The notes under the pieces: model-generated
What the model saw: the letters and a program-made list of their open reading frames with translations, nothing else
What the model was told of the DNA's origin: nothing
Databases searched by the model: none
Made by a program: the position numbers and the translations under genes
Shown: piece by piece, positions 52,593 through 62,500 of the stretch
How positions within the stretch are numbered: the stretch's first letter is position 1
How the letters are laid out: the number at the start of each line of letters is the position of its first letter
Origin: CAYWLQ01 sp964458775
Lineage (GTDB): Bacteria > Myxococcota_A > Polyangia > JAAYKL01
Reading direction: 5' to 3'
NCBI GenBank assembly: GCA_964458775.1
Contig: CAYWLQ010000007.1
Coordinates: forward strand, 5,362 to 69,361
DNA: 64,000 nt

Positions 52593-54733
52593 GATTTGCT
52601 GTAACACAAAAGAGCTTTACTTTTGTCCTGGCTTTGGTCGCAGCACTACCTCTAATTTATTCCGGAGAAATCAGTCTTATTTTCCGGTTTTCTTTTGCTC
52701 TTCTGTGGATTACCGGATGGTTTATTGTTCCAAAGATTACAAGTCACCCAAGTTACAGACGTGCAATTACGATTCTTTTGCTTTTAGTAACTCTAACTCA
52801 GGTTATACGTGTAGTATTCGGAATACCTATGGCCATGGGTGCTATGGAACTGATATCAGCTCTACTAGGAGCAAAGCTTGTCGACAGGGCGTCAGCTTCG
52901 GATGATTATCAAATTGCTTTGTTGTCTTTCATTCACATGGTTGCCGCCACGGTAACGACCGATGAGTTGCTTTTCGGTATTTGTGCTGTGTTATTTATTG
53001 CTGCTGCTCCTCCTACGTTGGCTATGATTCACCTCAGACAAGAAATGGAGCAGCGATTCGGACCCAATAAAAAACAACCAAATGATGACAGATCACTGTC
53101 ACGATTGTTTCTTTCTAAACGTATTATTACCCGCAAGTTTCTGGTCGGTGCATCGCTTCTATCTATACCTATTTGGATTGTTACTACTATTTTATTTATT
53201 ACCTTTCCCAGAATCGGATTGGGACTCTTTGGTCGAATAAATTCCAACCGAGCCTCCGTCGGATTTGGAGACACTGTTAAATTGGACGATTTGGATATTT
53301 CCGCTTTAGATAATACGATCATGGTCAGGCTGGAGCCGATCAATCAAACAGAAAGGCCTTATCCAGAAGTATTATCTGTTCGACTAAGAGTCGGAGTTTT
53401 AGAAAAATTTGACGGGTCATCCTGGTCGAAAAACATCACAGCAAAGAAACAAACTCTGCCTGCAACCGAGAACGGCTATTTGTTGGATTCCGCTGACCGT
53501 AAAGCCAAACAGATATTTGATGTTTTTCAAGAGAATTTAAACAATAGACAACTTGCCTTGCCGGAAGGAACAGGACGCATTTCATTGGACTATGTTTTAA
53601 GCAATCCGGAAGGAATTCGCTCTAGAGTATTGAAAATTTCAGATACCGGCGAAATAGAATATGAAGAGATCGGCGGAGCAGGAATTCGCTTCCGAGCCTT
53701 TATAACGCAATCCCCTCCCCCCGGCTCATTGAACGACAATCCTGAACGCTTTTTAGAGTTATATCCTGACAGTGAAAGAGTTTCGTCCCTTGCTATTACT
53801 CTTGCAGGGGAAGGCTCAGCTCGTGACAAGGTTGACCGTTTGGTCAAAGCATTAAAAACTGAATACAAGTATGCTCTTAAGCTGAGTAACGATGAAAAGA
53901 ATAATTTGGAAAATACAGCTTTGGAGCGGTTTTTATTTTCTAGAAAAAGCGGAACCTGTGAACATTTCGCAGCCGCATTAACCCTTATGCTGAGAGCAGT
54001 AGGTATTCCCGCAAGGCTTGTAACGGGCTTTATGGGCGCTGACTATAATCCATTAGGAGGATTCTATGCTGTAAGGCAACGATATGCTCACGCATGGACC
54101 GAGGCTTTTGTCGACGGCCGATGGACAACCCTGGATGCAGTTCCGGCGGGTATAGGGGATACAGCACCCATGCGACCCTCGGTTTTTTCTGTTTTTTTTG
54201 AAACTATTGAAACAAAATGGAAAAAATGGGTTATCGGCTATGACTTGGGAACTCAAGGGAAAATGGCAATGGACATATATTCAAAGTATCGACAAAGCAG
54301 AAGCTCTGCTTCAAAGAGCTATTTTCAAAAAGATACTTTGGTCATCTTGGGTTTAGCTTTTTCAATTCTTGCATTGTCTGTGTTTGCATTTTATTTTCGC
54401 AAACGCTTTATTGTTATAAACAACGTATTTGCCTCTAAACCTATTTTGATGCAAACAAATAGGTCGGCCCATGATGCTAAAGTTCTTATGCATGAGTATG
54501 ACAAAAAAATGAAAAAACTGGGTTATTCAAGGTCGCCAAGTACAACTCCGGATGAACATTTAAAAGAGTACCTGCTTGTTCTTCGCAAAAAGGCATCTGA
54601 CAATTCAGAAAGAATTATCAGTACTGAAAAGCTCCATAAAACAATTAAAAGATATCAAGAAGTGCGATTCGGTAAAAGTTCTTTTAGACCGGGAGAAAAG
54701 AACGCCTTGATTAAATCGATTAAAAAAATTTGA
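52589..54733 (+). CDS. Membrane transglutaminase-like protein (TgpA-type)
   Basis: A 714-residue protein with about six N-terminal membrane helices, an external transglutaminase-core domain and a C-terminal helix with a cytoplasmic tail. The triad is C457 in SGTCEHFAAAL, H501 in YAHAWTEAF and D516 in TLDAVPAG. TgpA-type proteins accompany MoxR/DUF58 pairs. The C-terminal tail has a DUF4129-like pattern. Catalytic residues look intact, so a periplasmic protease- or amidase-like activity is possible. It ends in a TTGA overlap with the next frame. Confidence 0.9.
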   Translation: MRFAVTQKSFTFVLALVAALPLIYSGEISLIFRFSFALLWITGWFIVPKITSHPSYRRAITILLLLVTLTQVIRVVFGIPMAMGAMELISALLGAKLVDRASASDDYQIALLSFIHMVAATVTTDELLFGICAVLFIAAAPPTLAMIHLRQEMEQRFGPNKKQPNDDRSLSRLFLSKRIITRKFLVGASLLSIPIWIVTTILFITFPRIGLGLFGRINSNRASVGFGDTVKLDDLDISALDNTIMVRLEPINQTERPYPEVLSVRLRVGVLEKFDGSSWSKNITAKKQTLPATENGYLLDSADRKAKQIFDVFQENLNNRQLALPEGTGRISLDYVLSNPEGIRSRVLKISDTGEIEYEEIGGAGIRFRAFITQSPPPGSLNDNPERFLELYPDSERVSSLAITLAGEGSARDKVDRLVKALKTEYKYALKLSNDEKNNLENTALERFLFSRKSGTCEHFAAALTLMLRAVGIPARLVTGFMGADYNPLGGFYAVRQRYAHAWTEAFVDGRWTTLDAVPAGIGDTAPMRPSVFSVFFETIETKWKKWVIGYDLGTQGKMAMDIYSKYRQSRSSASKSYFQKDTLVILGLAFSILALSVFAFYFRKRFIVINNVFASKPILMQTNRSAHDAKVLMHEYDKKMKKLGYSRSPSTTPDEHLKEYLLVLRKKASDNSERIISTEKLHKTIKRYQEVRFGKSSFRPGEKNALIKSIKKI

Positions 54734-54735
54734 GC

Positions 54736-56562
54736 ATGTTAATTGACGGTATATCTTCCCCAAAAAGGAAACAGAATTTGACAGACGGCAAAGATAATAT
54801 TTTTAAACAAAAAAGAAGACCTGATTGGGGAGCAATTTTGCCGATAATACTTTCTATATCGTTTTCGACATCTAATTTTTCTTTTGCAAATTCTCCATCT
54901 TCTGAAAGCACTTCGACCTTCCAAACGTCAGGGGTTGAGACTTTTTCGGCAGAGTGGATTGGAGATAACGGCAAAGCCAACGAGAGTCTATACGGCGATG
55001 ACGACAACTTTTCTAGATATATTAATCGTTTGTATTTTGACACAAAACACGAAGGCTTTGACGGCGCATTGAGATTGGACACAACATTTTTTCTTCTTCC
55101 TCCCAAAAGAGTAGATGTAGATAATTTTGCTCCGGGAGGTTCAGGATATACAATTCTAGATTATGATAACGATTACAGATTAGAGCATTTACACGGAACT
55201 GTACGCGCAGGAAAGCTTACCGCTGTTTTGGGAGATTTTTATGCAAGTTTTGGCAGGGGAATGGTTTTGTCTCTTGTTAAAACAGATGAGTTCGGAGAAG
55301 ATAATAGGCTTCGCGGCGCCAAACTTGATTATCGAATTCCTCGAAAACTACAGGTTACATTGTTAGGGGGAGTTGTAAATGCCGCCAATGTTGATTTTTT
55401 AACCAAACAGATATTGCGTGATGATCCTCTTGATCGTATAGGCGGAGCGCGTATTCAATGGGAAATGCTTGATGCTTTAGGTTTGTCCGCACATGCAATT
55501 ATAGTTAAACCTAGATTTACAGATTCTGAGCAAATAGCACCTGATCGCTTATATGTTGATCGAGGACCGGGCGTAGACATCGTTTCCGGCGGAGGGTCTG
55601 CTGAAATTCATATTGAGGGAATTCACGTTTATGTAGAAGGTAACGGCCAGGCTCATACCAATCACAGAGCAATGGGTCGAGATGCACAAAGTGAATCAGG
55701 AGCAGCAGTCTATGGGGAGATATCTTACGATCTATCAGGGTTCAGTATCAAGGCGGAGGGTATCCATCGACGAAGATGGCTTATGGAAGGACCCTATAGA
55801 GGTTCCGGAAGTATTGTTACTGCTAAGCCTCTCAGCTATCACAATATGCCGACTTTAGAAGAAAACTTTGTTCCCCTTAAGTCTTCCGAAAATGCATCGG
55901 GAATGCGATTATCAACCGATTACCATGCAGCTCGCATAAATTTAGATCTAAAACTTAAATGTACTGTCATCAAATACCTCGGAGGCCTTCTTCCAAACGG
56001 AAAATGGAATGACAGTCCCCCTATCTTAACAGTTCATCCTACAGCGGAAGCCGACGTTAAACTGAGAAACAGCAGTTCAACAATTCGATTGGCCGGCGGC
56101 GGACGCTCAGAACATACAAATAAACCGGAACTTGCCGGTGTTGATTTCGGCGGACTATGGCATGTTGAAACCTACCTTATGTTTGCGATCCAAAACTTTG
56201 GCAGTATAAATACCTTTGCACAGTTGAGACGCCATGAACTCAATATAACAGAAGGTCATGACTATTATGCCGCATCAGTCGGTCTGGGATATGCTCTTGC
56301 AGGGCGCTTTGATGTTTCTGCTGCATACGAATACAGCAACGACTCCAATACAGGTCAAAACCGAATAGGCACTATTCCGTGGTTGGCTGCCTATCATTTT
56401 TTGTGTTTTCGCTCAACAGTACATTTATCGAGCATTAGAAAAGGCATGTCTCTCAAACTGTTTGCCGGTTCAGAACGAGGAGGAATTAAATGCGCAGGCG
56501 GCATGTGCAGACAGGTTCCCAATTCGGTAGGAGTAAGACTTGATATGAGTCTAAGTTTCTAA
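54736..56562 (+). CDS. Predicted outer-membrane beta-barrel (DUF6029-like)
   Basis: About 608 residues. A long, Lys/Arg-rich n-region precedes a signal-like stretch (LPIILSISFSTSNFSFANS). The body is rich in alternating strands, and GDFYASFGRGMVLSLVKTDE with LRGAKLDYRIP recalls the DUF6029 barrel family. The C-terminus ends with the strand GVRLDMSLSF, with a terminal Phe as in outer-membrane proteins. ATG 54736 is reported; TTG 54730 overlaps the preceding stop (TTGA) and could also be used. Its place directly after MoxR/DUF58/TgpA suggests a barrel handled by that system. Confidence 0.7.
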   Translation: MLIDGISSPKRKQNLTDGKDNIFKQKRRPDWGAILPIILSISFSTSNFSFANSPSSESTSTFQTSGVETFSAEWIGDNGKANESLYGDDDNFSRYINRLYFDTKHEGFDGALRLDTTFFLLPPKRVDVDNFAPGGSGYTILDYDNDYRLEHLHGTVRAGKLTAVLGDFYASFGRGMVLSLVKTDEFGEDNRLRGAKLDYRIPRKLQVTLLGGVVNAANVDFLTKQILRDDPLDRIGGARIQWEMLDALGLSAHAIIVKPRFTDSEQIAPDRLYVDRGPGVDIVSGGGSAEIHIEGIHVYVEGNGQAHTNHRAMGRDAQSESGAAVYGEISYDLSGFSIKAEGIHRRRWLMEGPYRGSGSIVTAKPLSYHNMPTLEENFVPLKSSENASGMRLSTDYHAARINLDLKLKCTVIKYLGGLLPNGKWNDSPPILTVHPTAEADVKLRNSSSTIRLAGGGRSEHTNKPELAGVDFGGLWHVETYLMFAIQNFGSINTFAQLRRHELNITEGHDYYAASVGLGYALAGRFDVSAAYEYSNDSNTGQNRIGTIPWLAAYHFLCFRSTVHLSSIRKGMSLKLFAGSERGGIKCAGGMCRQVPNSVGVRLDMSLSF

Positions 56563-56592
56563 CCGGTTATTTGTTGAAGGAGTTTGTAATAT

Positions 56593-57237
56593 ATGAAATC
56601 GAAATTCAATTGTGTTTGGCTGATCCTTTTGTTCCTGATTACTTCATTAGGTTGCGGTCAGTCAGAAATTGTATTGCCTTCTTTTAACGAAAACGGCTTT
56701 TGCGGCAGTTGGTATCCTGAAGGAGACAAAGAAAACGCAGAAGTTTACGCTTTTAAAAACAATCAAACTCTTCCATGTGCAGTATTTGAAAGTGTTTCAC
56801 TAAACGGCGAAAACACCTATCTCAACCTAGGCGGAATCTATCTGGATGTTGTCCACAGAAAATCAGACGCAAGACACCTGGTTTTTGTAATAAGTGCAGA
56901 CCGATGTCCCTCATGCTCAGTACTGATACACAAACTGGCAGCGGCTGCAGATGAAATAGAAAACGCAAAAACAATTATGATAAACATAACTTTCTGTGAC
57001 AACATCAACCGAACAGACTGCGATTTCACAATAGAACGAGCTGTAACCGCCGCACAAGGAGAAGGTTGGCCTATCAACAGATGGTACGTAACCAACGATG
57101 CTGAAGATAACCTTAGGTCAATGTATAGAGACTCTTTTCCGACCGTCATTGTAGCAAGAATATCAGACATGAAGGTCGTATCAGTAGACAGATCTCCAAA
57201 TGCGGAAGATCTTATAGAAATGCTATCGTCCTTTTAA
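56593..57237 (+). CDS. Thioredoxin-fold lipoprotein
   Basis: A 214-residue lipoprotein (SLGC, C21). A thioredoxin-like CxxC motif is present (ADRCPSCSVL), and SFPTVIVARISDMKVV contains the family's cis-proline. Residues 22-85 form an unassigned N-terminal segment. It may reduce or isomerise disulfides in the envelope. AAGGAG ten bases before the ATG supports the start. It lies 30 bases after the barrel gene and ends the operon; the convergent lspA follows. Confidence 0.75.
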   Translation: MKSKFNCVWLILLFLITSLGCGQSEIVLPSFNENGFCGSWYPEGDKENAEVYAFKNNQTLPCAVFESVSLNGENTYLNLGGIYLDVVHRKSDARHLVFVISADRCPSCSVLIHKLAAAADEIENAKTIMINITFCDNINRTDCDFTIERAVTAAQGEGWPINRWYVTNDAEDNLRSMYRDSFPTVIVARISDMKVVSVDRSPNAEDLIEMLSSF

Positions 57238-57246
57238 TTCAAATTT

Positions 57247-57777
57247 CTAAGCAGGGTTTTCAGGGTTCTGTGCCTTCATAGGAATAAGCGGCTCTATTTT
57301 TAAAAATAGGATTTGGAATAAAAACAAACCTATTCCCACTGCTATTAAGACATCGGCTATATTAAATATAGGCCAACTAAAAGTTTCTTTGATATGAACA
57401 TGTATAAAGTCAACAACATATCCGTAACGAATGCGATCTACAACGTTTCCTATTGCGCCCGAAAGAATCAACAAAAAGGGCAATAAAACTGCGACAGAAC
57501 GTTTTCTGGCCGAAAATATCAATACCGCTACTGCAAGAGATGAGAGCACCTGAATGGCGATAAGCGTCGGTGCCTTGATGTTGTCAGGAAGAAAAGAAAG
57601 CATACCGAAGCTTAAGTTTCTATTTTCTGTATATCGAAGCTCAACATATCCGTCGAAAACGGTAATTGCTGATTTGTTTTTCAGAGTATCTTCGGCCATT
57701 CTTTTAGTAATAAGGTCAGATTGACACCCTGCTGTTAGAATAAATGCAATCAATAATAGTTTCACAAATGCTTCCAT
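57247..57777 (-). CDS. lspA: Lipoprotein signal peptidase (signal peptidase II)
   Basis: A 176-residue enzyme with four membrane helices. The catalytic aspartates are D123 in GYVVDFIHVH and D142 in FNIADVL, with ENRNLSFGML and GNVVDRIRYG as family signatures. It removes signal peptides from prolipoproteins, of which this window encodes about ten. AAGGA lies eleven bases before the start. The C-terminus is slightly extended. Confidence 0.96.
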   Translation of the reverse strand: MEAFVKLLLIAFILTAGCQSDLITKRMAEDTLKNKSAITVFDGYVELRYTENRNLSFGMLSFLPDNIKAPTLIAIQVLSSLAVAVLIFSARKRSVAVLLPFLLILSGAIGNVVDRIRYGYVVDFIHVHIKETFSWPIFNIADVLIAVGIGLFLFQILFLKIEPLIPMKAQNPENPA

Positions 57778-57864
57778 TATAACTTTTTCCTTCTAGCAAA
57801 AAGAAGAAGTTCCCATCGCTTTCTTATAACAGCTGTAATAGCTGACCTGCTTCAAGATCTCTCC

Positions 57865-58095
57865 TTACATAGGCACTACGGCTGCTGATAGCTTTAGATA
57901 AAAGAATACAGCAACCCCAATACAAAGAACACCCACGAATACTCTTCCGACTTTCATTACCAAATGATCCGGTAAAAAAACCAAAATCGAAGGTACCGTA
58001 AAAATTCTTGAGATCGCTGCAGGCGGCTCAACAAAGGCAAATATCAAACTGAGCAAACCGTAAACACCCAATATTATAAAGAACAACCAAGGCAC
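57865..58095 (-). CDS. Small hydrophobic membrane protein
   Basis: A 76-residue protein with two or three hydrophobic segments (WLFFIILGVYGLLSLIFAF and VGRVFVGVLCIGVAVFFYL). No family is recognised. It sits between the CAP-domain lipoprotein gene and lspA on the same strand. Length and composition are plausible for a real gene but no homology supports it. Confidence 0.45.
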   Translation of the reverse strand: MPWLFFIILGVYGLLSLIFAFVEPPAAISRIFTVPSILVFLPDHLVMKVGRVFVGVLCIGVAVFFYLKLSAAVVPM

Positions 58096-58205
58096 ATTTA
58101 TTCTCCGTTCTTAAGAAAATCAAATCAACGCATACTTAATTTAATATACAGAATATTAACAGAAAATAGTTATTATCAGTTAAGATTTTTTGTTCCAATT
58201 AGCAC

Positions 58206-58796
58206 TTATCTAAAATTCTGTACCGCCCAAACATCCCCTCCCTGGGTAATAAAAAAGCCGCAGGCAACTCGGTCATAGTCAGTGCTGCTCATGTTAATGT
58301 AGTGACCGTGAGTATCGAAATCCTCTCCTGGCCCCTCATCCCACATCATTTTAAGACAACCGGTCAATACCTGATCGATTGAACCCCAACCGGGGCATTC
58401 GTTTTGTGCCCATTCATTGCAATCGCCGAACGCTCCGTGCGCATCATTGGATATGGAATCGCGTTCGGCTTGTGAATCCGCACATTCCTCAGCAGCCGTC
58501 CATCTCGCATAAGGAGGCAACCCAATGGAGTTGCGATATTCATTTATGCGATCAACACACGTCAGTCTCGCTTCCGCAAAGGGATCGTTTGGATCCAAGT
58601 CTCTGTCTGTATCTGAATCAGAGTCTCTGTCTGTATCTGAATCAGAGTCTACGTCTGTATCTACATCTGCATCCGCATCTCCGCTTGTGTTGCCGTCCTT
58701 ATCAGTTTCACCTTCACCTCCGTCGTCGCGACAATTAGCACTTAGCATAATAATCGGCGCTATTAAGAAACAAAGATGCAAAAGCTGTTTACTCAT
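58206..58796 (-). CDS. CAP/SCP-domain lipoprotein
   Basis: A 196-residue lipoprotein (LSANC, C22) with an Asp/Ser/Thr-rich linker (TDVDSDSDTDRDSDSDTD) and a CAP domain at about 78-196: VDRINEYRNSIGLPPYARW, AHGAFGDCNEWAQNEC and HYINMSSTDYDRVACGFF. The histidines match the CAP pocket. The family is found in secreted proteins of many roles. The linker is encoded by a 24-bp repeat. Confidence 0.85.
   Translation of the reverse strand: MSKQLLHLCFLIAPIIMLSANCRDDGGEGETDKDGNTSGDADADVDTDVDSDSDTDRDSDSDTDRDLDPNDPFAEARLTCVDRINEYRNSIGLPPYARWTAAEECADSQAERDSISNDAHGAFGDCNEWAQNECPGWGSIDQVLTGCLKMMWDEGPGEDFDTHGHYINMSSTDYDRVACGFFITQGGDVWAVQNFR
58600..58647. repeat. 24-bp perfect tandem repeat encoding the Asp-rich linker
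   Basis: Two identical copies (58600-58623 and 58624-58647) are followed by a diverged third. The unit encodes SDSDTDRD on the minus strand. Being a multiple of three, copy-number change would alter linker length without frameshift. Confidence 0.8.
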
Positions 58797-58848
58797 AATT
58801 TACTCCTCTGTTTAGCAATTAACTGCTTTTCCGCATAACAAAGTACTT

Positions 58849-59526
58849 TTAATGAAGAAGACCGGATGACAATTCTTGTTTGGTCAACGGTTCACCTCGG
58901 TCAATTTTTCTCAAGAGTCGCATTGTTTCTTGCCGATCACTTTGGCTTTTCTGGACAGCAGCTTTACTATCCTTGTATACGACCGGTTTTGGAATCGTTG
59001 ATGCCGTAAAAGCTGCCTTAGATGATTTATCCGGCAGTTTATTTTGATATTCCTTTTCTAACCATATATCCAGATTAACCTCTTCGTTTGCCGGAAATAT
59101 CCTTATCGCCAGTACTCTATTATCTTTTTCACTTAGAGCTGTATTGGGCTTAGCAAAACGAAACAGTATGCCTTGTTCTTCCTCTATTTCCTGTTCTACT
59201 CTTATTTGTCTTTTTATTGCAAATACCGTCTGCTCAAAAGACATTTTACCTAGAAAGCGATAGACATTCTCAGGTCCTTTTGCAGGGATCATTCCGGTCG
59301 GAATTTTTAGACCGAATACCGAGACCGTACCCAAACCGAAGGGGGTATTATTTAAAATATTGGTTGAGACATCTTGTTTCTGCGACTGGGATTCAACCGG
59401 CACAACTTCTTCCACATCTGTATCAAGGTTTAATTGGGTTTTATCAACAGTATTGCGATTGCATGATACCAAGAGCAAAATAGAAATCGCAAAAAACATT
59501 GTCGTATTTAGAAAACAATGGACCAT
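58849..59526 (-). CDS. Lipoprotein downstream of PilY1-like gene
   Basis: A 225-residue lipoprotein (LLLVSC). The mature part is a charged protein with a central domain (KGPENVYRFLGKMSFEQTVF) and a basic, helical C-terminus. No family is recognised. Its start lies 19 bases inside the end of the PilY1-like gene, with GAGG eight bases upstream, so the two are probably translated together. It may be a type IV pilus accessory lipoprotein, inferred from position only. Confidence 0.6.
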   Translation of the reverse strand: MVHCFLNTTMFFAISILLLVSCNRNTVDKTQLNLDTDVEEVVPVESQSQKQDVSTNILNNTPFGLGTVSVFGLKIPTGMIPAKGPENVYRFLGKMSFEQTVFAIKRQIRVEQEIEEEQGILFRFAKPNTALSEKDNRVLAIRIFPANEEVNLDIWLEKEYQNKLPDKSSKAAFTASTIPKPVVYKDSKAAVQKSQSDRQETMRLLRKIDRGEPLTKQELSSGLLH

Positions 59527-62500
59527 GAATCAAACCTCACAGTGACAAAGCCTCTCGGATTTGGTTTGGTAATAGGAATCGACATGGTTTGAACTGCATC
59601 TGCTCCGGGAACGCCTCCTGATTGAGCTCCGTTGGAGGAAGGATTGGCTTTTTGCACTACCAGTTCAAATACCGGCGGTTCATTGGGATCGCAGCTGGGA
59701 CGTTTGACAACCTTTACTCCGGATAACAGCTCACTGGGGTAATTGTGGAAGGTAATCCATTTTTCACCGGTGTAAAATTTGCCTATGAAGTTCTTATCTG
59801 TATCAGCAGCTTCACTGTCGTATCTCTTATAATCCAGAGCCCATACTCTGGACGCGCCGAAATCATCACAGGCATCTTTTGTAGTATTGCGATTGGTCAA
59901 GGGAGAGTATGTAGTGAAATAAGCCGTCTCATCAAAGACCACCGGTCTTCCGATAAGTTTTTCTCCTACATTCCAGAAATCCTCAGGAGCATCACCGTCA
60001 CGAGGGAAGTCGCTTAGAGCAACATATTTGCTTGCCATTTCGCTTTCTGTTTTTGAAAGCATTGTCTCTGCTGCAATACCGCTTTCACTCGAAGGAAGAT
60101 CGCCGAAGCTATTTGTCGACGGAATCGCATCTCCAACCCACCAATTTATTGTCGGTGTATGCACGACACGAACTTTGCCTTGTACTTCTTCCATTGTAGT
60201 ATTGTTTGTAAGCGAGAAAATTCTGTTTCGATTCCAAGATGTCAATTCATCATATTGTCCCGTGCCGAAAACAAGAACATCCTTGCTGTTTTCATCTTGT
60301 GCAATAGACGGAGCACCGATGATCATTGACCTCGGCGATTTCATATTTTGAGCCATAAAAGAACACGGAAGCTCCGCTTCGCTGCCGCGACAGCAATCTT
60401 CCCAAACACAATCAGAAGAGGGAGAGCAAGGATCGCCTGGAGAATCCACACAATCCTCGTAGGGATAATGCCATGAAATTAAGCTGTCGAAATATATATT
60501 GAGACACCATTTTTCCGGATCCTCGTCATACAGGTCAATTATCCAAAGTCGTCCGCGGTCATCTCCGATAAATGCATGGGTAGTTACATTGAGAGATCTT
60601 GTTCCGTGCGGTACCACAGGCTCTCCTATTAGCTGTGCGCCGTCCCAATAGACCTCATCGCTGCCCGAAGCTTCGTGAATCAAACCGAGCGAATTTGGAC
60701 AAATATCCTCTTCTTTTTTGGGATCAAGATATCTAATTACCTTACCGTCAGCCAATCGCAATAAGTAAACACCTGTATTTCCGTTTTGTTGTTGGTCTGC
60801 TGCATTAGGATCGGGATTAGCTTTCCATCCTCCCGGGATAATAGCAGCCGCTACAACAGCCTTTTCATTTGTATTGCCGACCGACTCTCTAACATACGCC
60901 AAAGCTGATCGAGAAACCGGCATTCCCAAATAATCGAGCGCCGCTTTGCCGTCATCGTCGTTGTTTCCGTATAAAGAGCTGTCAGGATTAATCTCCCAAC
61001 GCAAAACAGGAAGGTCCGATGAATCCTTTTTCAGAGTTTTTGTAACATCCAAGGCAAAGTGGGTTCTTGCGTTTCGACCGCTGTTTCCAAAAACTACAGC
61101 GCGCCAAGCTAAGGTTTCTAATTCCAAATCAAACTGATCTGCCTTGCGGATCAACAGCGCATCTCTTGCCACAGGCGGTCCGTCCATTAAAAACAAGTGC
61201 CGATATACTCCTGATGAACCCTTTTCATCCAAAGTGTAGCCGCCTCCGCCCAGCTTAACAATATCCGGAACAGGGTAAATATACCTTAGCTCTTTTAACA
61301 GCGACTTAGGTATAAAACCCCATTTTTCCGGTTTCGGATCTGCTGCCTCAGATATTTGGTCTACATCAACAGCATGAAGTACTCCGTCATTAGTACCTAC
61401 AAAGATGTAAGGAGACCTGGAAGCATTGCCGTCATTTCTATACGATTTATACGATGCAAAATTGAGACGGTCATATGGAGGTCCCAAAACAGCGGGTGTG
61501 GAATTGTAAATATCAGCCAATCCCCTGCTTAATGTTTCTTCTTTAATAATCGATGAAGCAAGGGTTTGACCCGAGCAAATATCAGGGTCATTCAGAATAT
61601 CACCCACACCGAAGGCACAGTCATCAAATTCGCCGTCTTTGATATCCTTAAGACCGCCCGAAACCGCATCCTGATCCAACCATTTTGTTATGGAAGTATT
61701 GTTTAAATCTGAAAGTGCAAATGCATATTCTGGAGAGTGTGTATAGTAGCTAAGGATATTTCTGTTTTCCTTTCCCTGATCGTTAATCATTTGTGCAATA
61801 TTATGTACGTTCTCTGAAGCATCTTCGTCGCGGTTTTTACAGGTCCAATCTTTGCGCGTAAAAACACCTTTCCATGCTCGTCCTGATTTCGGCACATATC
61901 CTGTGCGAAATTCAAATTGTTCTGCCGTAAGGTCAAACCCTTTCACGCTGGGACTGTTCCAAACAACCAAGTCAGTGCGAGTTGCAGCACTTGCTGTCAT
62001 TTCTACCAACAGAAGATCAAGAACCTCCGCCATCTGATCCGGAGTTTCCACAAACAATGCTCTTTCCACAATATCAGCTGAAAGTTTTCGACAAATAAAA
62101 TTACCCTCCTCTGAGGCATCCCCGCACATTGCATTTTCTTCGCTAAGCCATGGAGGCATGACAGTTGTAACGCGAGATGCAACTCCTCCGGGACCGTAAT
62201 TGGCATTAACCGCTTCCGCAGGATTCCAAGGCCAGCCTTGGCAGGCTGTTTCATTGAGAAACTGTCTGGGAGACATCATGCAATAGGTTGTTTCTCCGGG
62301 TAGAGCTTCCGGATCAGCTTCGCATTTTGCGATGCCGTTCCAACACGGAACATATTCCGGAGTATATTTGTAGCAGCTTTCAGGATTTATAGAGCAATCT
62401 ATATCGGGAACATTAAAACCCACTACGACAAGTAAAACAGGCCAACAGCTTGGAGGTGTGCATTCGGCAACATCTATATTTTTAAGTATTCTGTTTCCTA

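Noticed and set aside
58600..58690. Short repeats considered as a CRISPR array
   Set aside because: The units are adjacent with no spacers and encode the Asp-rich linker of a lipoprotein.
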